Numbered from the stretch's first letter, positions 26,141 to 37,298 are shown. The stretch is 64,000 nt of DNA from Curtobacterium herbarum (GCF_016907335.1 NZ_JAFBBT010000001.1:930001-994000), one strand, 5' to 3'. The notes: generated from the sequence alone by a model not told the origin. Numbers and translations: made by a program.

Positions 26141-26219
26141 GTTCGGTGGGAGCGGTCTGACGTGCCGTCGTACCGAACGCCGTGACACCGAACTCGTTCC
26201 GGACGGGCGATCGTTCGGT
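26141..26219. promoter_or_regulatory. Four GTTCGGT/ACCGAAC half-sites upstream of ald
   Basis: GTTCGGT occurs at 26141-26147 and 26213-26219, and its reverse complement ACCGAAC at 26172-26178 and 26187-26193. All four lie in the 190-bp gap before ald. The arrangement suggests a binding array for a dimeric regulator; the protein is not identified. Confidence 0.4.
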
Positions 26220-26289
26220 CTGACCACGGCCGAGACGAACACGCGGCTGAATGGTGGGACCGAGCAACTGCCCCACGAAGGAGTCCGTC

Positions 26290-27390
26290 ATGCGCATCGG
26301 CGTCCCCACCGAGATCAAGAACAACGAGTTCCGCGTCGCCGCCACCCCGGCCGGGGTCGGCGAGCTGACGATGCACGGCCACCAGGTGCTCGTGCAGGCC
26401 GGAGCCGGCGCGGGGTCCGCCTTCACGGACGACGAGTACACCGCAGCCGGTGCCACCGTCGTCCCGGACGCGCGACAGGTCTGGGAGCAGGCCGAGATGG
26501 TGCTCAAGGTCAAGGAGCCCGTCGCGTCCGAGTACCCGCTGATCCGCGAGGGGCAGGTGCTCTTCACCTACCTGCACCTGGCCGCCGACCGCCCGCTGAC
26601 CTCGGCGCTCGTCGAGTCCGGTGCGACCGCGATCGCCTACGAGACCGTGCAGCTGCCGGACCGGTCGCTGCCGCTGCTGTCGCCGATGTCCGAGATCGCC
26701 GGGCGGCTGTCGGCCCAGGTCGGTGCGCACCACCTGATGCGGGCGAACGGTGGTCGTGGGCTGCTCCTCGGCGGTGTCCCCGGGACGCCGAAGGGGCGGG
26801 TCGTGGTGATCGGCGGCGGTGTCGCCGGTGAGCACGCGGCGACGATCGCGCTCGGGATGGGGGCCGAGGTGACGCTCTTCGACATCAGCCTGCCGCGCCT
26901 CCGGGCCCTCGACGCGCGGTTCGACGGCCGGGTGACGACGCTCCGGTCGAACCCGCTCGCGATCGCGGCGGCCGTGGCGGACGCCGACCTGGTGATCGGG
27001 TCGGTGCTGATCCCGGGGGCCTCGGCGCCGAAGCTCGTGACCGACGCGATGGTGGCCGACATGCGACCCGGCTCGGTACTCGTGGACATCGCGATCGACC
27101 AGGGCGGGTGCTTCGAGGGCTCACGGCCGACCACGCACGACGACCCGACCTTCCGGGTGCACGACGCCGTCTACTACTGCGTGGCGAACATGCCCGGAGC
27201 GGTACCCCGCACCAGCACGATCGCGCTGACGAACGCGACGCTGCCGTACGCCGTGGCCATCGCGGACCAGGGGTGGGAGCGCGCACTGGAGGCTGACCCG
27301 GCTCTCGCACTCGGCCTCAACGTGCACGCGGGGCGGGTCACGAACGAGGCCGTGGCCGCCGCACACGGGTTGGTGGCCGCCGCACGCTGA
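26290..27390 (+). CDS. ald: Alanine dehydrogenase
   Basis: 366 residues, the usual length. It begins [20 protein letters not shown]. The active-site region has [14 protein letters not shown], and [11 protein letters not shown] holds the catalytic histidine. NAD binds at [19 protein letters not shown]. The enzyme converts L-alanine to pyruvate and ammonia with NAD+, and the reverse. RBS GAAGGAG at 26276-26282. A row of repeated heptamers in the gap upstream suggests regulated expression, perhaps by an Lrp/AldR-type protein that is not in the window. Confidence 0.95.
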   Translation: MRIGVPTEIKNNEFRVAATPAGVGELTMHGHQVLVQAGAGAGSAFTDDEYTAAGATVVPDARQVWEQAEMVLKVKEPVASEYPLIREGQVLFTYLHLAADRPLTSALVESGATAIAYETVQLPDRSLPLLSPMSEIAGRLSAQVGAHHLMRANGGRGLLLGGVPGTPKGRVVVIGGGVAGEHAATIALGMGAEVTLFDISLPRLRALDARFDGRVTTLRSNPLAIAAAVADADLVIGSVLIPGASAPKLVTDAMVADMRPGSVLVDIAIDQGGCFEGSRPTTHDDPTFRVHDAVYYCVANMPGAVPRTSTIALTNATLPYAVAIADQGWERALEADPALALGLNVHAGRVTNEAVAAAHGLVAAAR

Positions 27391-27536
27391 GCCGGCCGGC
27401 GTGGCGGGCGGTGCCGTGCCTCCAGGCCGGAGGTCCGGAACCGGCCGTGCCTGCCGGGCGCCGGTCAGCGCCGTCCCTGCCCGCGGGGCCGCAGTCAGCG
27501 CCGTGCCGTGCCTGCCGGCCCGCGGACAGCGCCGCG
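27391..27536. other. Intergenic region with degenerate short direct repeats
   Basis: Between the convergent ald and tspO-like genes, the pieces CGGTCAGCGCCGT, CAGTCAGCGCCGT and CGGACAGCGCCGC recur, each preceded by CTGCC-rich stretches. No gene is supported. It may be a degenerate repeat or a terminator region. Confidence 0.5.
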
Positions 27537-28334
27537 TCAGGCCGTGCGCAGCCCGGCCGGCCGCGCGGCCCACCCCGCACGGGCGCGCGCCACGAGGGTC
27601 ACGACGACGACGACTGCGGTGGCCCCCACCGCGGTGACGGCGGTCGGCACCGACACCAGCGGACCGTCGAGGCGCGCGATCGCGACCCACGCCAGGCCCC
27701 AGCCGAGCGACAGTGTCGGCGCGATCCGCCCGCGTCCGGTGACCGCGACGAGCACACCGACCAGGCCGGCGACCGCAGCGACGACGACGCCCCAGACGTC
27801 CTGCCCGAGACCGAACCCGCGGAAGCCCGCAGCGGTCAGGACCGCGGCCGTGTTGGCCGCCGTCGCGACGCACACCCAGCCGAGGTAGAGCCCGAACGTG
27901 CCGTCGGTGATGAGCGCCTCGAGACGACCGGACGGCCGGGTGCGCCGGAGCACCACGAAGGCCCAGGCGAGCACGCCGAGCAGCGCGACGATGATCGGTT
28001 CGCTGAGCCACAGGTACCCGAACTGCACGGACAGGATCCACGCGGCGTTGAGCAGCAGGGACAGCGTCGCGGGCACGGCGAGCCGGTCGTGGCGGGCGCG
28101 GTCGGCGGTCCGGGGAAGGAACTGCCACACGGCGAAGGCGATGAGCCCGACGTAGATGACGCTCCAGATCCCGAACGCGGGGCCGCCCGGCGCGATCGCC
28201 GTCGACGAGGCCGACAGTGCTCCGTCCGCCGCCTCGGCGATCGGTGTGCCGCCGGCCGCTCCGGACCCGATGAACGAGCCCACCACGGCGACGACGGCGC
28301 TCACCGCGATCACGATCTTCCGCATCCACCGCAT
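27537..28334 (-). CDS. TspO/MBR-like membrane protein
   Basis: 265 residues with about seven hydrophobic segments. GGPAFGIWSVIYVGLIAFAV and LNAAWILSVQFGYLWLS resemble the P-x-x-x-F-x-x-x-W and WN-type motifs of tryptophan-rich sensory proteins, but the protein is longer than the 160-residue, five-helix TspO core and lacks the second WN motif. TspO proteins bind porphyrins and tetrapyrroles. I chose ATG 28334 because AAAGGG lies at the right distance; ATG 28340 is possible. Confidence 0.7.
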   Translation of the reverse strand: MRWMRKIVIAVSAVVAVVGSFIGSGAAGGTPIAEAADGALSASSTAIAPGGPAFGIWSVIYVGLIAFAVWQFLPRTADRARHDRLAVPATLSLLLNAAWILSVQFGYLWLSEPIIVALLGVLAWAFVVLRRTRPSGRLEALITDGTFGLYLGWVCVATAANTAAVLTAAGFRGFGLGQDVWGVVVAAVAGLVGVLVAVTGRGRIAPTLSLGWGLAWVAIARLDGPLVSVPTAVTAVGATAVVVVVTLVARARAGWAARPAGLRTA

Positions 28335-28428
28335 GGTCATCCCTTTCGTCAGCATGCTGAGGACCTGGACGCTACGCCGTCCCGCTGCTGTTCGCCCACC
28401 GGTTGCCCAGGGTGCGTACGGTGGTGCC

Positions 28429-29412
28429 GTGACCGTCGAGTTGAACACCGTGTACGTGGACCGCATCGCCCCGACGGCGAGCAGCTCGCTCGACGACAGC
28501 TTCCGGATGCTCGAGGAGCAGGGCGCCTCCGCGTGCATCGTGCTGGACCGGCCCGACGCGGTCGAGCTCGGCGACGTCGCGGTGGCGCTCGGGCTGCACG
28601 AGCTGGCGGTCGAGGACTCCGCCGAGGGGCACCAGCGGCCGAAGCTCGAGCGGTACGGGTCGACGCTGTTCGCCGTGCTGAAGCCCGCCGTGTACCGGGA
28701 CGCCGAGGAAGAGGTCGAGTTCGGCGAGGTGCACGCCTTCGTCGGCGAGGACTTCTTCCTGGCCGTCGTGCAGGCCGACCCGCGCGGACCGGGGACCGTG
28801 CCGCGCGCCCTGCAGCGGATGAGCGGCAAGCCGGGTCTGGTCACGGCCGGGTCGCAGGCGCAGCTCTGGGCGCTGATGGACTCGATCGTGGACGACTACC
28901 GCCCGGTCATCGACGGTCTGGAAGAGGACATCAACCAGATCGAGGGACAGCTGTTCTCGGGTTCGGCCGGGGTGTCCCGCCGCGTCTACGAGCTGTTCGG
29001 CGAGGTCGTCGACTTCCAGCGGGCAGCGCGACCGCTCATCCGGATGATCGAGGACCTGCACCGCGGCGCCGAGAAGTACCACCTGCCGGTCGAGCTGCAG
29101 CGGCGGTTCCGTGACGTGCTCGACCACGTCATCCGGGTCGTCGAGCGCCTGGACACCTTCCGGCAGCTGCTGCAGAACGCGCTGACGGTCGACTCGACCC
29201 TGGCCGCGCAGAAGCAGAACGACGACACGAAGCGCATCTCCGCCTGGGCGGCGATCCTGTTCGCCCCGACGCTGATCGCCGCGATCTACGGCATGAACTT
29301 CACCCACATGCCCGAGCTGACCTGGACCTGGGGCTACCCGCTCTCGATCCTGGCGATGGTGCTGTTCGCCGCGGTCCTGTACGCCGTGTTCAAGGCCAAA
29401 CGCTGGTTCTGA
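28429..29412 (+). CDS. corA: CorA-family magnesium/metal channel
   Basis: 327 residues. A cytoplasmic alpha/beta domain (1-120) is followed by long helices and two C-terminal membrane segments. The selectivity motif GMN is present in AAIYGMNFTHMPEL between them. The protein ends with a basic tail. CorA proteins are pentameric channels for Mg2+ and other divalent ions. The GTG start has TACGGT 6 nt upstream (28417-28422), leaderless in form. The stop codon lies inside a perfect 22-bp tandem duplication (29401-29444). Confidence 0.93.
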   Translation: MTVELNTVYVDRIAPTASSSLDDSFRMLEEQGASACIVLDRPDAVELGDVAVALGLHELAVEDSAEGHQRPKLERYGSTLFAVLKPAVYRDAEEEVEFGEVHAFVGEDFFLAVVQADPRGPGTVPRALQRMSGKPGLVTAGSQAQLWALMDSIVDDYRPVIDGLEEDINQIEGQLFSGSAGVSRRVYELFGEVVDFQRAARPLIRMIEDLHRGAEKYHLPVELQRRFRDVLDHVIRVVERLDTFRQLLQNALTVDSTLAAQKQNDDTKRISAWAAILFAPTLIAAIYGMNFTHMPELTWTWGYPLSILAMVLFAAVLYAVFKAKRWF

Positions 29413-29444
29413 GTGCACCAGCCGCTGGTTCTGAGTGCACCAGC
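29401..29444 (+). repeat. Perfect 22-bp tandem duplication across the corA stop codon
   Basis: 29401-29422 and 29423-29444 are identical. Each copy contains the corA stop context and a small hairpin (GCTGGT...ACCAGC). The second copy is untranslated. Confidence 0.95.
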
Positions 29445-29513
29445 GCGTCGGGTTGCGGCGCACCGCCCCGGACCGGGAGGCTCGTCCCCGTCCGTCCGCA
29501 CCGAGGAGACCCG

Positions 29514-31649
29514 ATGTCGCAGCTCCCCACCGTCCCCGTCCACCTGAGCGCCGGCGGCGTCTCCCTGGTGCTCGACTGCTCGGACGGCCGACTGCCCGCC
29601 GTCGTGCACTGGGGTGCGGCCCTCGGGGAGCTGTCGGACGCCGAGCTGACCGCGCTCGCCCGGGCCGACGTCCTGCCCCTGCAGCCGAGCACCCCCGACG
29701 TCGCCGTCCGTCTGAGCGTGCTGCCGGAGCCGCACACCGGGTGGACCGGCCGCCCGGGCGTCGCCGGACACCGCGACGGCGCCGACTGGTCGCCGGCGTT
29801 CACGGTGTCGGACGTCGCCCGCACCGGTGGCGCCGGCACCGCGCAGCGCCTGGTCGTGGACGCCGCGGACGAGGTCGCCGGCCTGTCGCTCCGTCTCGAG
29901 GTCGAGATGCTCGTCTCGGGCCTGGTCCGCCTCCGCGCCGCGGTGACGAACACCGCCGACGGCACGTACACGCTCGACGACCTGACCGTCGCGCTCCCCG
30001 TCCCCGAACGCGCCCGCGAGGTCCTGGACTTCGCCGGCCGCTGGGGCAAGGAGCGGACCCCGCAGCGACACGAACTCGTCGTCGGCACGCACCAGCGCGA
30101 GGGACGCCGTGGTCGCACCGGTCCGGACGCCGCCACGGTGCTCAGCGTCGGGACGCCCGGGTTCGGCTTCGCGAGCGGTGAGGTCTGGGGCGTGCACGTC
30201 GGGTGGAGCGGCAACCACCGCCACCACGCCGAACGCGTCAGCAACGGTCGGCAGGTCGTCGGCGGCGGCGAACTGCTCCTGCCCGGCGAGGTCCGGCTCG
30301 GACGCGGCGAGTCCTACGCGGGCCCGTGGGTGTACGGCGCGTACGGCGACGGCCTCGACGCGCAGGCCCGACGCTTCCACGACTGGCTCCGGCAGCGCCC
30401 GCAGCACCCGAGCCGCCCGCGTCCGATGACGATCAACGTCTGGGAAGCGGTGTACTTCGACCACGACCTGGCACGCCTGACCGACCTGGCCGACCGCGCG
30501 GCCCGGATCGGCGTCGAGCGCTTCGTCCTCGACGACGGCTGGTTCCGGGGCCGCCGGGACGACCGTGCCGGGCTGGGGGACTGGTTCGTCGACGAGGACG
30601 TCTGGCCGGACGGCCTCGCCCCGCTCGTCGACCACGTCCGGTCGCTCGGCATGGAGTTCGGGCTCTGGTTCGAGCCGGAGATGGTCAATGAGGACAGCGA
30701 TCTGGCCCGCGAGCACCCGGAGTGGATCATGCAGGCGGACGGCCGACTGCCGGTCCGTGCCCGCAACCAGCAGGTGCTCGATCTGGCGATCCCGGCGGCG
30801 TACGAGCACGTCCTGGACCGTCTGACCGCGGTGATCGGCGAGGTCGGCGTCGACTACGTCAAGTGGGACCACAACCGCGACCTGGTCGAGGCCGGCACCC
30901 GCGGCGCCGGTGCCGCCGTGCACGAGCAGACCCTCGCCGCCTACCGGCTGATGGCGACGCTGAAGGAACGGTTCCCCGCGCTCGAGATCGAGTCGTGCTC
31001 GTCCGGTGGCAGCCGCGTCGACCTCGGTGTGATCGAGCACACCGATCGGGTCTGGACCTCGGACTGCATCGACCCGCTCGAGCGGCAGCAGATGAACCGG
31101 TGGACCATGCAGCTGCTGCCCGCCGAGATGCTCGGCTCGCACATCGCCAGCGGCACGAACCACACGACCGGGCGGCAGCACACGCTGGCCTTCCGGGCCG
31201 GCACCGCCCTGTACGGGCACCTCGGCATCGAGTGGGACCTGGCACGGGCGACCGAGGCCGAGGAGCGCGAGCTCACCGAGTGGATCGCGACCTACAAGCA
31301 GGTCCGTCCGCTGCTGCACGGCGGCGACCTGGTCCGGGTCGACCAGGCGGACGACACGCAGCTCGTCTACGGGTCGGTCGCGCCGGACCGCCGGCAGGCC
31401 CTGTTCTTCCTGGCCAGCGTCGGTCGGTCCGAGGTCAGCCCCCGTGGCCGGATCACGTTCCGTGGCCTGGACCCGGAGACCCGGTACCGCGTCGACCCGC
31501 TCGTCATCGGCGACGTCCCCGGCCTCGAGCCGGCACCGTGGTGGTCCGGCGACCGGGTCTTCCCGGGCCGCGTGCTCGAGGTCGTCGGCGTCCAGGCGCC
31601 GATGACCTTCCCCGAGACGGTGGTGCCGTTCCGCGTGACGGCCGTCTGA
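29514..31649 (+). CDS. GH36 alpha-galactosidase
   Basis: 711 residues, the normal size. An N-terminal beta-sandwich (about 1-300) precedes the (beta/alpha)8 domain. The nucleophile is the Asp of VDYVKWDHNRD, and the acid/base is the Asp of VWTSDCIDPLERQQ. WFEPEMVNEDSDL and SCSSGGSRVDLGV are family motifs. The enzyme removes alpha-1,6-galactose from raffinose-family sugars, melibiose or galactomannan. There is no signal peptide, so it acts on imported sugars in the cytosol. RBS GAGGAG about 29502-29507. No sugar transporter lies beside it. A GGGAGGC hairpin follows. Confidence 0.93.
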   Translation: MSQLPTVPVHLSAGGVSLVLDCSDGRLPAVVHWGAALGELSDAELTALARADVLPLQPSTPDVAVRLSVLPEPHTGWTGRPGVAGHRDGADWSPAFTVSDVARTGGAGTAQRLVVDAADEVAGLSLRLEVEMLVSGLVRLRAAVTNTADGTYTLDDLTVALPVPERAREVLDFAGRWGKERTPQRHELVVGTHQREGRRGRTGPDAATVLSVGTPGFGFASGEVWGVHVGWSGNHRHHAERVSNGRQVVGGGELLLPGEVRLGRGESYAGPWVYGAYGDGLDAQARRFHDWLRQRPQHPSRPRPMTINVWEAVYFDHDLARLTDLADRAARIGVERFVLDDGWFRGRRDDRAGLGDWFVDEDVWPDGLAPLVDHVRSLGMEFGLWFEPEMVNEDSDLAREHPEWIMQADGRLPVRARNQQVLDLAIPAAYEHVLDRLTAVIGEVGVDYVKWDHNRDLVEAGTRGAGAAVHEQTLAAYRLMATLKERFPALEIESCSSGGSRVDLGVIEHTDRVWTSDCIDPLERQQMNRWTMQLLPAEMLGSHIASGTNHTTGRQHTLAFRAGTALYGHLGIEWDLARATEAEERELTEWIATYKQVRPLLHGGDLVRVDQADDTQLVYGSVAPDRRQALFFLASVGRSEVSPRGRITFRGLDPETRYRVDPLVIGDVPGLEPAPWWSGDRVFPGRVLEVVGVQAPMTFPETVVPFRVTAV

Positions 31650-31660
31650 AACGACCCGGC

Positions 31661-31724
31661 CGGGAGGCCCGGATCACCATCCGCAGGTCGGGACCGGACC
31701 GCGGGTGGCGAGCCGGGCCTCCCG
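31661..31724. terminator. GGGAGGC-family inverted repeat
   Basis: Twelve-nt arms CGGGAGGCCCGG (31661-31672) and CCGGGCCTCCCG (31713-31724) flank a 40-nt spacer between the GH36 and ClC genes. The wide spacer makes it a weaker terminator than the other family members. Confidence 0.55.
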
Positions 31725-31761
31725 TCCGTCCCGGGGGAGCGCTCCCGCTACGCTTGCCGAC

Positions 31762-33045
31762 ATGCCACACAACGGTCACGCCGGTCCGGCCTGGGTGCTG
31801 AAGCTCGCCGTGGTCACCGGGCTCGTCGGTGTCGCCGGCGGAGCCGCGGGGATCGCGGTGTGGCTCGCGCTCCAGCTCATCCAGTTCGTCGCCTTCGGGT
31901 ACCCGTTCGCCGGACACCACGAGGCCGCCGACGCTCCCTCGGGGCTGAACCGGTTCCTGGCGGTCCTGGCCGCCGGTGTCCTCACGGCGGTGGCGTGGTG
32001 GGCGATCCGCCGCTGGGGGCGACCCGTCGTCGGCGTGCCCGCGGCGGTCGGCGGCAAGCGGATGCCGTCCCTCGTGACCCTCGGTAACGCGGGCGTGCAG
32101 ATCCTGGCGGTCGGGCTCGGCGCCTCCATCGGGAAAGAGGTGGCACCGCGTGAGATCGGCGCCTGGGCCGCCCAGCTGCTCACGGTCCGGGCCGGCCTGA
32201 GTCGTCGCGAGACGAAGGTGCTCGTGGCCTGCGGTGCGGCGGCGGGCCTCGCGGCGGTCTACGACGTCCCGCTCGGCGGTGCCCTGTTCGCGGTCGAGGT
32301 CCTGCTCGGCGAGCTCACCCTGGGCACCGCGCTGCCCGCGTTCGTGACGAGTGCGGTCGCGGCGTTCGTCGCCCGGCTCGTGATCCCGGACGAGGTGCTC
32401 TACCACGTGCCCGCGATGCACCTCTCGCCGTCGCTGCTCGTCTGGGCGGTCGTCGTCGGGCCGCTGCTCGGGTTCGCCGGCGTCGGGTTCGTGAAGACCA
32501 CGAACCGGCTGCAGGGCATCGCCCCGACCGGGTGGAAGCTCCTCGTGGTGCTGCCGGTCGTGTTCGCGCTCGTCGGCCTGGTCGCGGTGCCGTTCCCCGA
32601 GGTGATGGGCAACGGTCGGGCGCTCGGCGTCGCCGCGATGAACGCCGACCTGGACGGCCCGACCCTGCTCGGCATGGCACCGCTCCTGGCGCTGCTGGTG
32701 CTCGGCCTGCTGAAGACCGTCACGACGGCCGCGACGATCGGTGCCGGCGCGGTCGGTGGCACCCTGACGCCGTCGATCGCCATCGGGTCGGCGCTCGGCG
32801 GGTTCCTCGGCGCCGCCTGGCTGCTGCTCTGGCCGGTGGACGGCGGCAGCATCGCCTCGTTCGCCTTCATCGGGGCCGCCGCGTTCCTGGCCACCACCAT
32901 GCGCGCACCGTTCACGGCACTCGTGCTCGTCGCCGAGTTCACGCAGCAGGGGACCGACATCCTCATCCCGTCCCTCCTGGCCGTCAGCGGGTCGGTCGCC
33001 GTCGCGTACGTCCTGGCCCGTCGCCGCAGCGCGCAGATGACCTGA
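31762..33045 (+). CDS. ClC-family chloride channel/transporter
   Basis: 427 residues with 10-12 membrane helices. The family loop GLGASIGKEVAPREIGAW stands for GxxxGREGP, here with Lys-Glu, and GAVGGTLTPSIAIGSALGG is the later ion-binding motif GxFxP region in altered form. No CBS domains follow. The ATG has TACGCT 7 nt upstream (31749-31754). Whether it is a channel or a Cl-/H+ exchanger is not settled; the external gating glutamate lies in GKEVAP. Confidence 0.88.
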   Translation: MPHNGHAGPAWVLKLAVVTGLVGVAGGAAGIAVWLALQLIQFVAFGYPFAGHHEAADAPSGLNRFLAVLAAGVLTAVAWWAIRRWGRPVVGVPAAVGGKRMPSLVTLGNAGVQILAVGLGASIGKEVAPREIGAWAAQLLTVRAGLSRRETKVLVACGAAAGLAAVYDVPLGGALFAVEVLLGELTLGTALPAFVTSAVAAFVARLVIPDEVLYHVPAMHLSPSLLVWAVVVGPLLGFAGVGFVKTTNRLQGIAPTGWKLLVVLPVVFALVGLVAVPFPEVMGNGRALGVAAMNADLDGPTLLGMAPLLALLVLGLLKTVTTAATIGAGAVGGTLTPSIAIGSALGGFLGAAWLLLWPVDGGSIASFAFIGAAAFLATTMRAPFTALVLVAEFTQQGTDILIPSLLAVSGSVAVAYVLARRRSAQMT

Positions 33046-33171
33046 GCCGGACCGACCGCCCGACCGCCCCTGCACATCCGGTGAACGGACCGGACCGAGC
33101 GGTGGCTCCGTGGCTACCATCGGCGCCAGGACGCGGGGCACCAGGCACCGCGGCGAGGTGAGGAGCCGCTC

Positions 33172-33384
33172 ATGGCGGGGTTCGACGACATCACGAAGAA
33201 GGCCCAGTCCTTCCTGCAGGACGGCAAGGTGCAGGACGCGCTCAAGAGCGAGAAGGCCGAAGACGTCAGTGACAAGGTGTTCGACGGTGTCGCCGACGCC
33301 GTGAAGAAGGTCACCGGCGGCAAGTACGACGACAAGATCGACAAGGCCCGCGACGAGGCGGACAAGCGCATCGGCAACGAGTAA
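33172..33384 (+). CDS. MT0933-like antitoxin-family small protein
   Basis: 70 residues, strongly charged, almost all helix-forming (FDDITKKAQSFLQDGKVQDA, then repeated K/D/E). It matches the MT0933/Rv0909 antitoxin family by composition and motif DKVFDGVADAVKKVTGGK. In mycobacteria the partner toxin is Rv0910-like; no toxin gene is adjacent here, so a toxin-antitoxin role is doubtful and a stress-related small protein is as likely. RBS GAGGAG at 33159-33164. Confidence 0.8.
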   Translation: MAGFDDITKKAQSFLQDGKVQDALKSEKAEDVSDKVFDGVADAVKKVTGGKYDDKIDKARDEADKRIGNE

Positions 33385-33453
33385 CGCCAGCTGCACGACG
33401 ACCGCACGGTGCTGGCCCGACTGGACGCCCCGGGGAAGAACGACCACGATTGA

Positions 33454-35264
<1,811 letters not shown>

Positions 35265-35299
35265 GCGCCAGCCGCCGGCGTGCGGGACGGTCGGACCAC

Positions 35300-35343
35300 C
35301 GGACGGGAGGCGCGGTGCCAGCTGGCACCGCGCCTCCCGTCCG
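35300..35343. terminator. Perfect 44-bp palindrome, GGGAGGC family
   Basis: The whole stretch 35300-35343 is perfectly self-complementary with its centre at AGCT (35320-35323). It follows sufU by 35 bp and precedes the GH5 promoter. Confidence 0.85.
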
Positions 35344-35369
35344 TCGTCGACGCATCCCGCGACCGCCGG

Positions 35370-35398
35370 TTGACACTCGTGGTGCGGAGTGCAATCCT
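35370..35398 (+). promoter_or_regulatory. Possible promoter of the GH5 gene
   Basis: TTGACA at 35370-35375 is a good -35. At 17 bp spacing the -10 would be AATCCT (35393-35398), which is weak. It would give a leader of about 100 nt before ATG 35506. Confidence 0.35.
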
Positions 35399-35505
35399 CG
35401 CCGTGTTGACGTTGCCATCACCGGTCGGGGGCCGGTCCCGCAGCGTCCGCGACCCTCGGACGACGGCGTCCGGGGTGCTCCGATGACGGAGCAGGAGGGA
35501 ACACC

Positions 35506-36702
35506 ATGACCATCCACACCACCACCTCGACGGACGGCAGGGGCCGACCGACACGAGGGCGCCTCCGCCGGATCGCGACCGTCGTTGCCGCCGTCTGCGC
35601 GGGCGTCACGGCACTCGCCCTCGCGGTGCCGACGACCGCGTCCGCGACACCGGCGACGACGACCGGCACCTCGGTCGCCGTCGCCGCCGCCCGCCACGGC
35701 CACGATGCCGGACCCGACGCCCGGCCCGACGCCCGGCTCGATCCCACCCGGTTCCACGGCGTGAACTGGGCCGACCCGCGCGACAACTACGTCAACGGAC
35801 CCGTCGTGCTGTCGGGCCTGTCCACCTCGGACGACTACCGGACCACATACCGCAAGGCCGACCGGGTCATCCGTGAGTTCCGGAAGGACCTGGGCGCCGA
35901 CACCGTCCGCCTGCCCGTCAACCCGTACTCCGTCGGCACGACCTGGTGGAACTCCTACCGTGCCGTCATCGACGCCGCCCGGCACCGGGACGTCAAGGTC
36001 GTCCTCGGCTACTGGGAGGGCAGCGACGCCAGCAAGGACGGCAAGGTCGACGACCCCGCCGCCTGGTGGGGCATGTGGGACACCCTGACCCGCACGTACA
36101 GCCACGATTCCGGCGTGTTCTTCGAGCCGATGAACGAGCCGTTCGGGTACGCCCCGGCCGACTGGGTGCAGCTCGCCACGACGTGGGTGCAGCGCTACAC
36201 CGCGCAGGGCATCCCGCGGGACCGGGTGTTCGTCAGCGGCACCGGCTACAACGACCACGTCGACGCGATCTGCGCGGCACCCGCACTCGACGGCACCTAC
36301 GTCTCACAGCACTACTACGGCTACTGGGGCACCCGGAACGCCGCCGAGTGGAAGGCCGACTTCGAGAGCCGACTCGGCGACCAGGCGTGCTCGAACCGCA
36401 CCGTCCTCGACGAGTTCGGCGTGCCGATGACGACCGGCGTCGACTACCGCGGTTCCGACACCACCGGCAACGCCGACGCGGACAACTCGGTCGCGTTCCT
36501 GCAGACCGTGGCGACCGTCGTCCGGCAGCGGCACCTCGGCGCGGTCTACTGGCCGGGGCTCCGGACCGACGACACGTACAGCCTCGAGACCATCCGCGGC
36601 TCAGGCAGCAACCTCTCGCTCCGGGTCACGAACGACTCCGGGCTCGCGCTGCTGCACTGGGCGTGGGGTGAGGGGCGCCGGGCGCCCTTCGCGGTTCGCT
36701 GA
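35506..36702 (+). CDS. Secreted GH5-family glycosidase (endoglucanase/mannanase-like)
   Basis: 398 residues. A basic N-terminus and hydrophobic core (VVAAVCAGVTALALAVPTTA, ending ASA near residue 45) form a Sec signal peptide. The catalytic domain runs from about residue 80. The acid/base is in FFEPMNEPF and the nucleophile in RTVLDEFGVPM, the two GH5 glutamates. VSQHYYGYWG supplies the substrate-side His-Tyr. It probably cuts plant beta-glucan or mannan outside the cell; activity within GH5 cannot be fixed by eye. No carbohydrate-binding module is visible. RBS AGGAGGG at about 35489-35495. Identical hairpins flank the next small gene. Confidence 0.88.
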   Translation: MTIHTTTSTDGRGRPTRGRLRRIATVVAAVCAGVTALALAVPTTASATPATTTGTSVAVAAARHGHDAGPDARPDARLDPTRFHGVNWADPRDNYVNGPVVLSGLSTSDDYRTTYRKADRVIREFRKDLGADTVRLPVNPYSVGTTWWNSYRAVIDAARHRDVKVVLGYWEGSDASKDGKVDDPAAWWGMWDTLTRTYSHDSGVFFEPMNEPFGYAPADWVQLATTWVQRYTAQGIPRDRVFVSGTGYNDHVDAICAAPALDGTYVSQHYYGYWGTRNAAEWKADFESRLGDQACSNRTVLDEFGVPMTTGVDYRGSDTTGNADADNSVAFLQTVATVVRQRHLGAVYWPGLRTDDTYSLETIRGSGSNLSLRVTNDSGLALLHWAWGEGRRAPFAVR

Positions 36703-36746
36703 GCCGGGTGCTCGGCGGTCCGGTCTTGCCTGACTGACTGACTGAC

Positions 36747-36796
36747 CGACGGACGGGAGGCGCGGTGCCAGCGGGTGCCGCGCCTCCCGTCCGTCG
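36747..36796. terminator. GGGAGGC-family hairpin, copy 1 of an identical pair
   Basis: Perfect 19-nt arms (36747-36765 and 36778-36796) with a 12-nt loop. Positions 36751-36796 are identical to 37253-37298. Confidence 0.85.
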
Positions 36797-36896
36797 CATG
36801 CCGGTCCGGCGGGTCGTGCGTCCGACCGGGTCGGCGCCGCTCGGGTGCAGCAGGGCCATCGGCCATCGCGACCGACGGTGAGCAGCTGCACCTCCG

Positions 36897-37250
36897 ATGA
36901 CGTCGATGAGCGACATGCGGACGGGTGAGCGCGGGGTCGCCGCGGCGATGTGGGTGGTGCTCGTCCTGGGCTGCGGGGTCGTCGTCGCGATGCTGTGGTT
37001 CGGTGCGATGCTGGACGTGTTCACCCTCGGGGTGATGCCGACACCGGCCGCGACGGCGAGCGGCCGCGCGAGCCTGAACGCGGCGGCGGTCGTCAGTGTC
37101 GCGGCAGCGTCCACCACCGTGGTCCTTGCGGTCGTCCTCCTGTGGCGAGGTGTGCACCGGGTCGGTGCCGCGGTCGCGTTGGTCCTCGCGCTCTGCGCTC
37201 CGTGGGTTCCGGTGTGGATCGCGATGAACCCCGTCCTCGCCGGCGAGTGA
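36897..37250 (+). CDS. Small membrane protein of unknown function
   Basis: 117 residues with three hydrophobic segments: about 15-42, 62-84 and 92-112. No motif is recognised. ATG 36897 or ATG 36907-region in-frame alternatives are open; no strong SD is present. It is enclosed by the two identical 46-bp hairpins, one 100 bp before and one directly after its stop. Confidence 0.6.
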   Translation: MTSMSDMRTGERGVAAAMWVVLVLGCGVVVAMLWFGAMLDVFTLGVMPTPAATASGRASLNAAAVVSVAAASTTVVLAVVLLWRGVHRVGAAVALVLALCAPWVPVWIAMNPVLAGE

Positions 37251-37252
37251 CC

Positions 37253-37298
37253 GGACGGGAGGCGCGGTGCCAGCGGGTGCCGCGCCTCCCGTCCGTCG
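37253..37298. terminator. GGGAGGC-family hairpin, copy 2 of an identical pair
   Basis: Arms 37253-37267 and 37280-37294 pair perfectly, starting 2 nt past the stop of the small membrane gene. The sequence is the same as 36751-36796, including the loop. Confidence 0.85.

Noticed and set aside
33172..33384. Toxin-antitoxin module
   Set aside because: The small protein resembles the MT0933 antitoxin, but neither neighbour (ClC channel, SufS) is a toxin.
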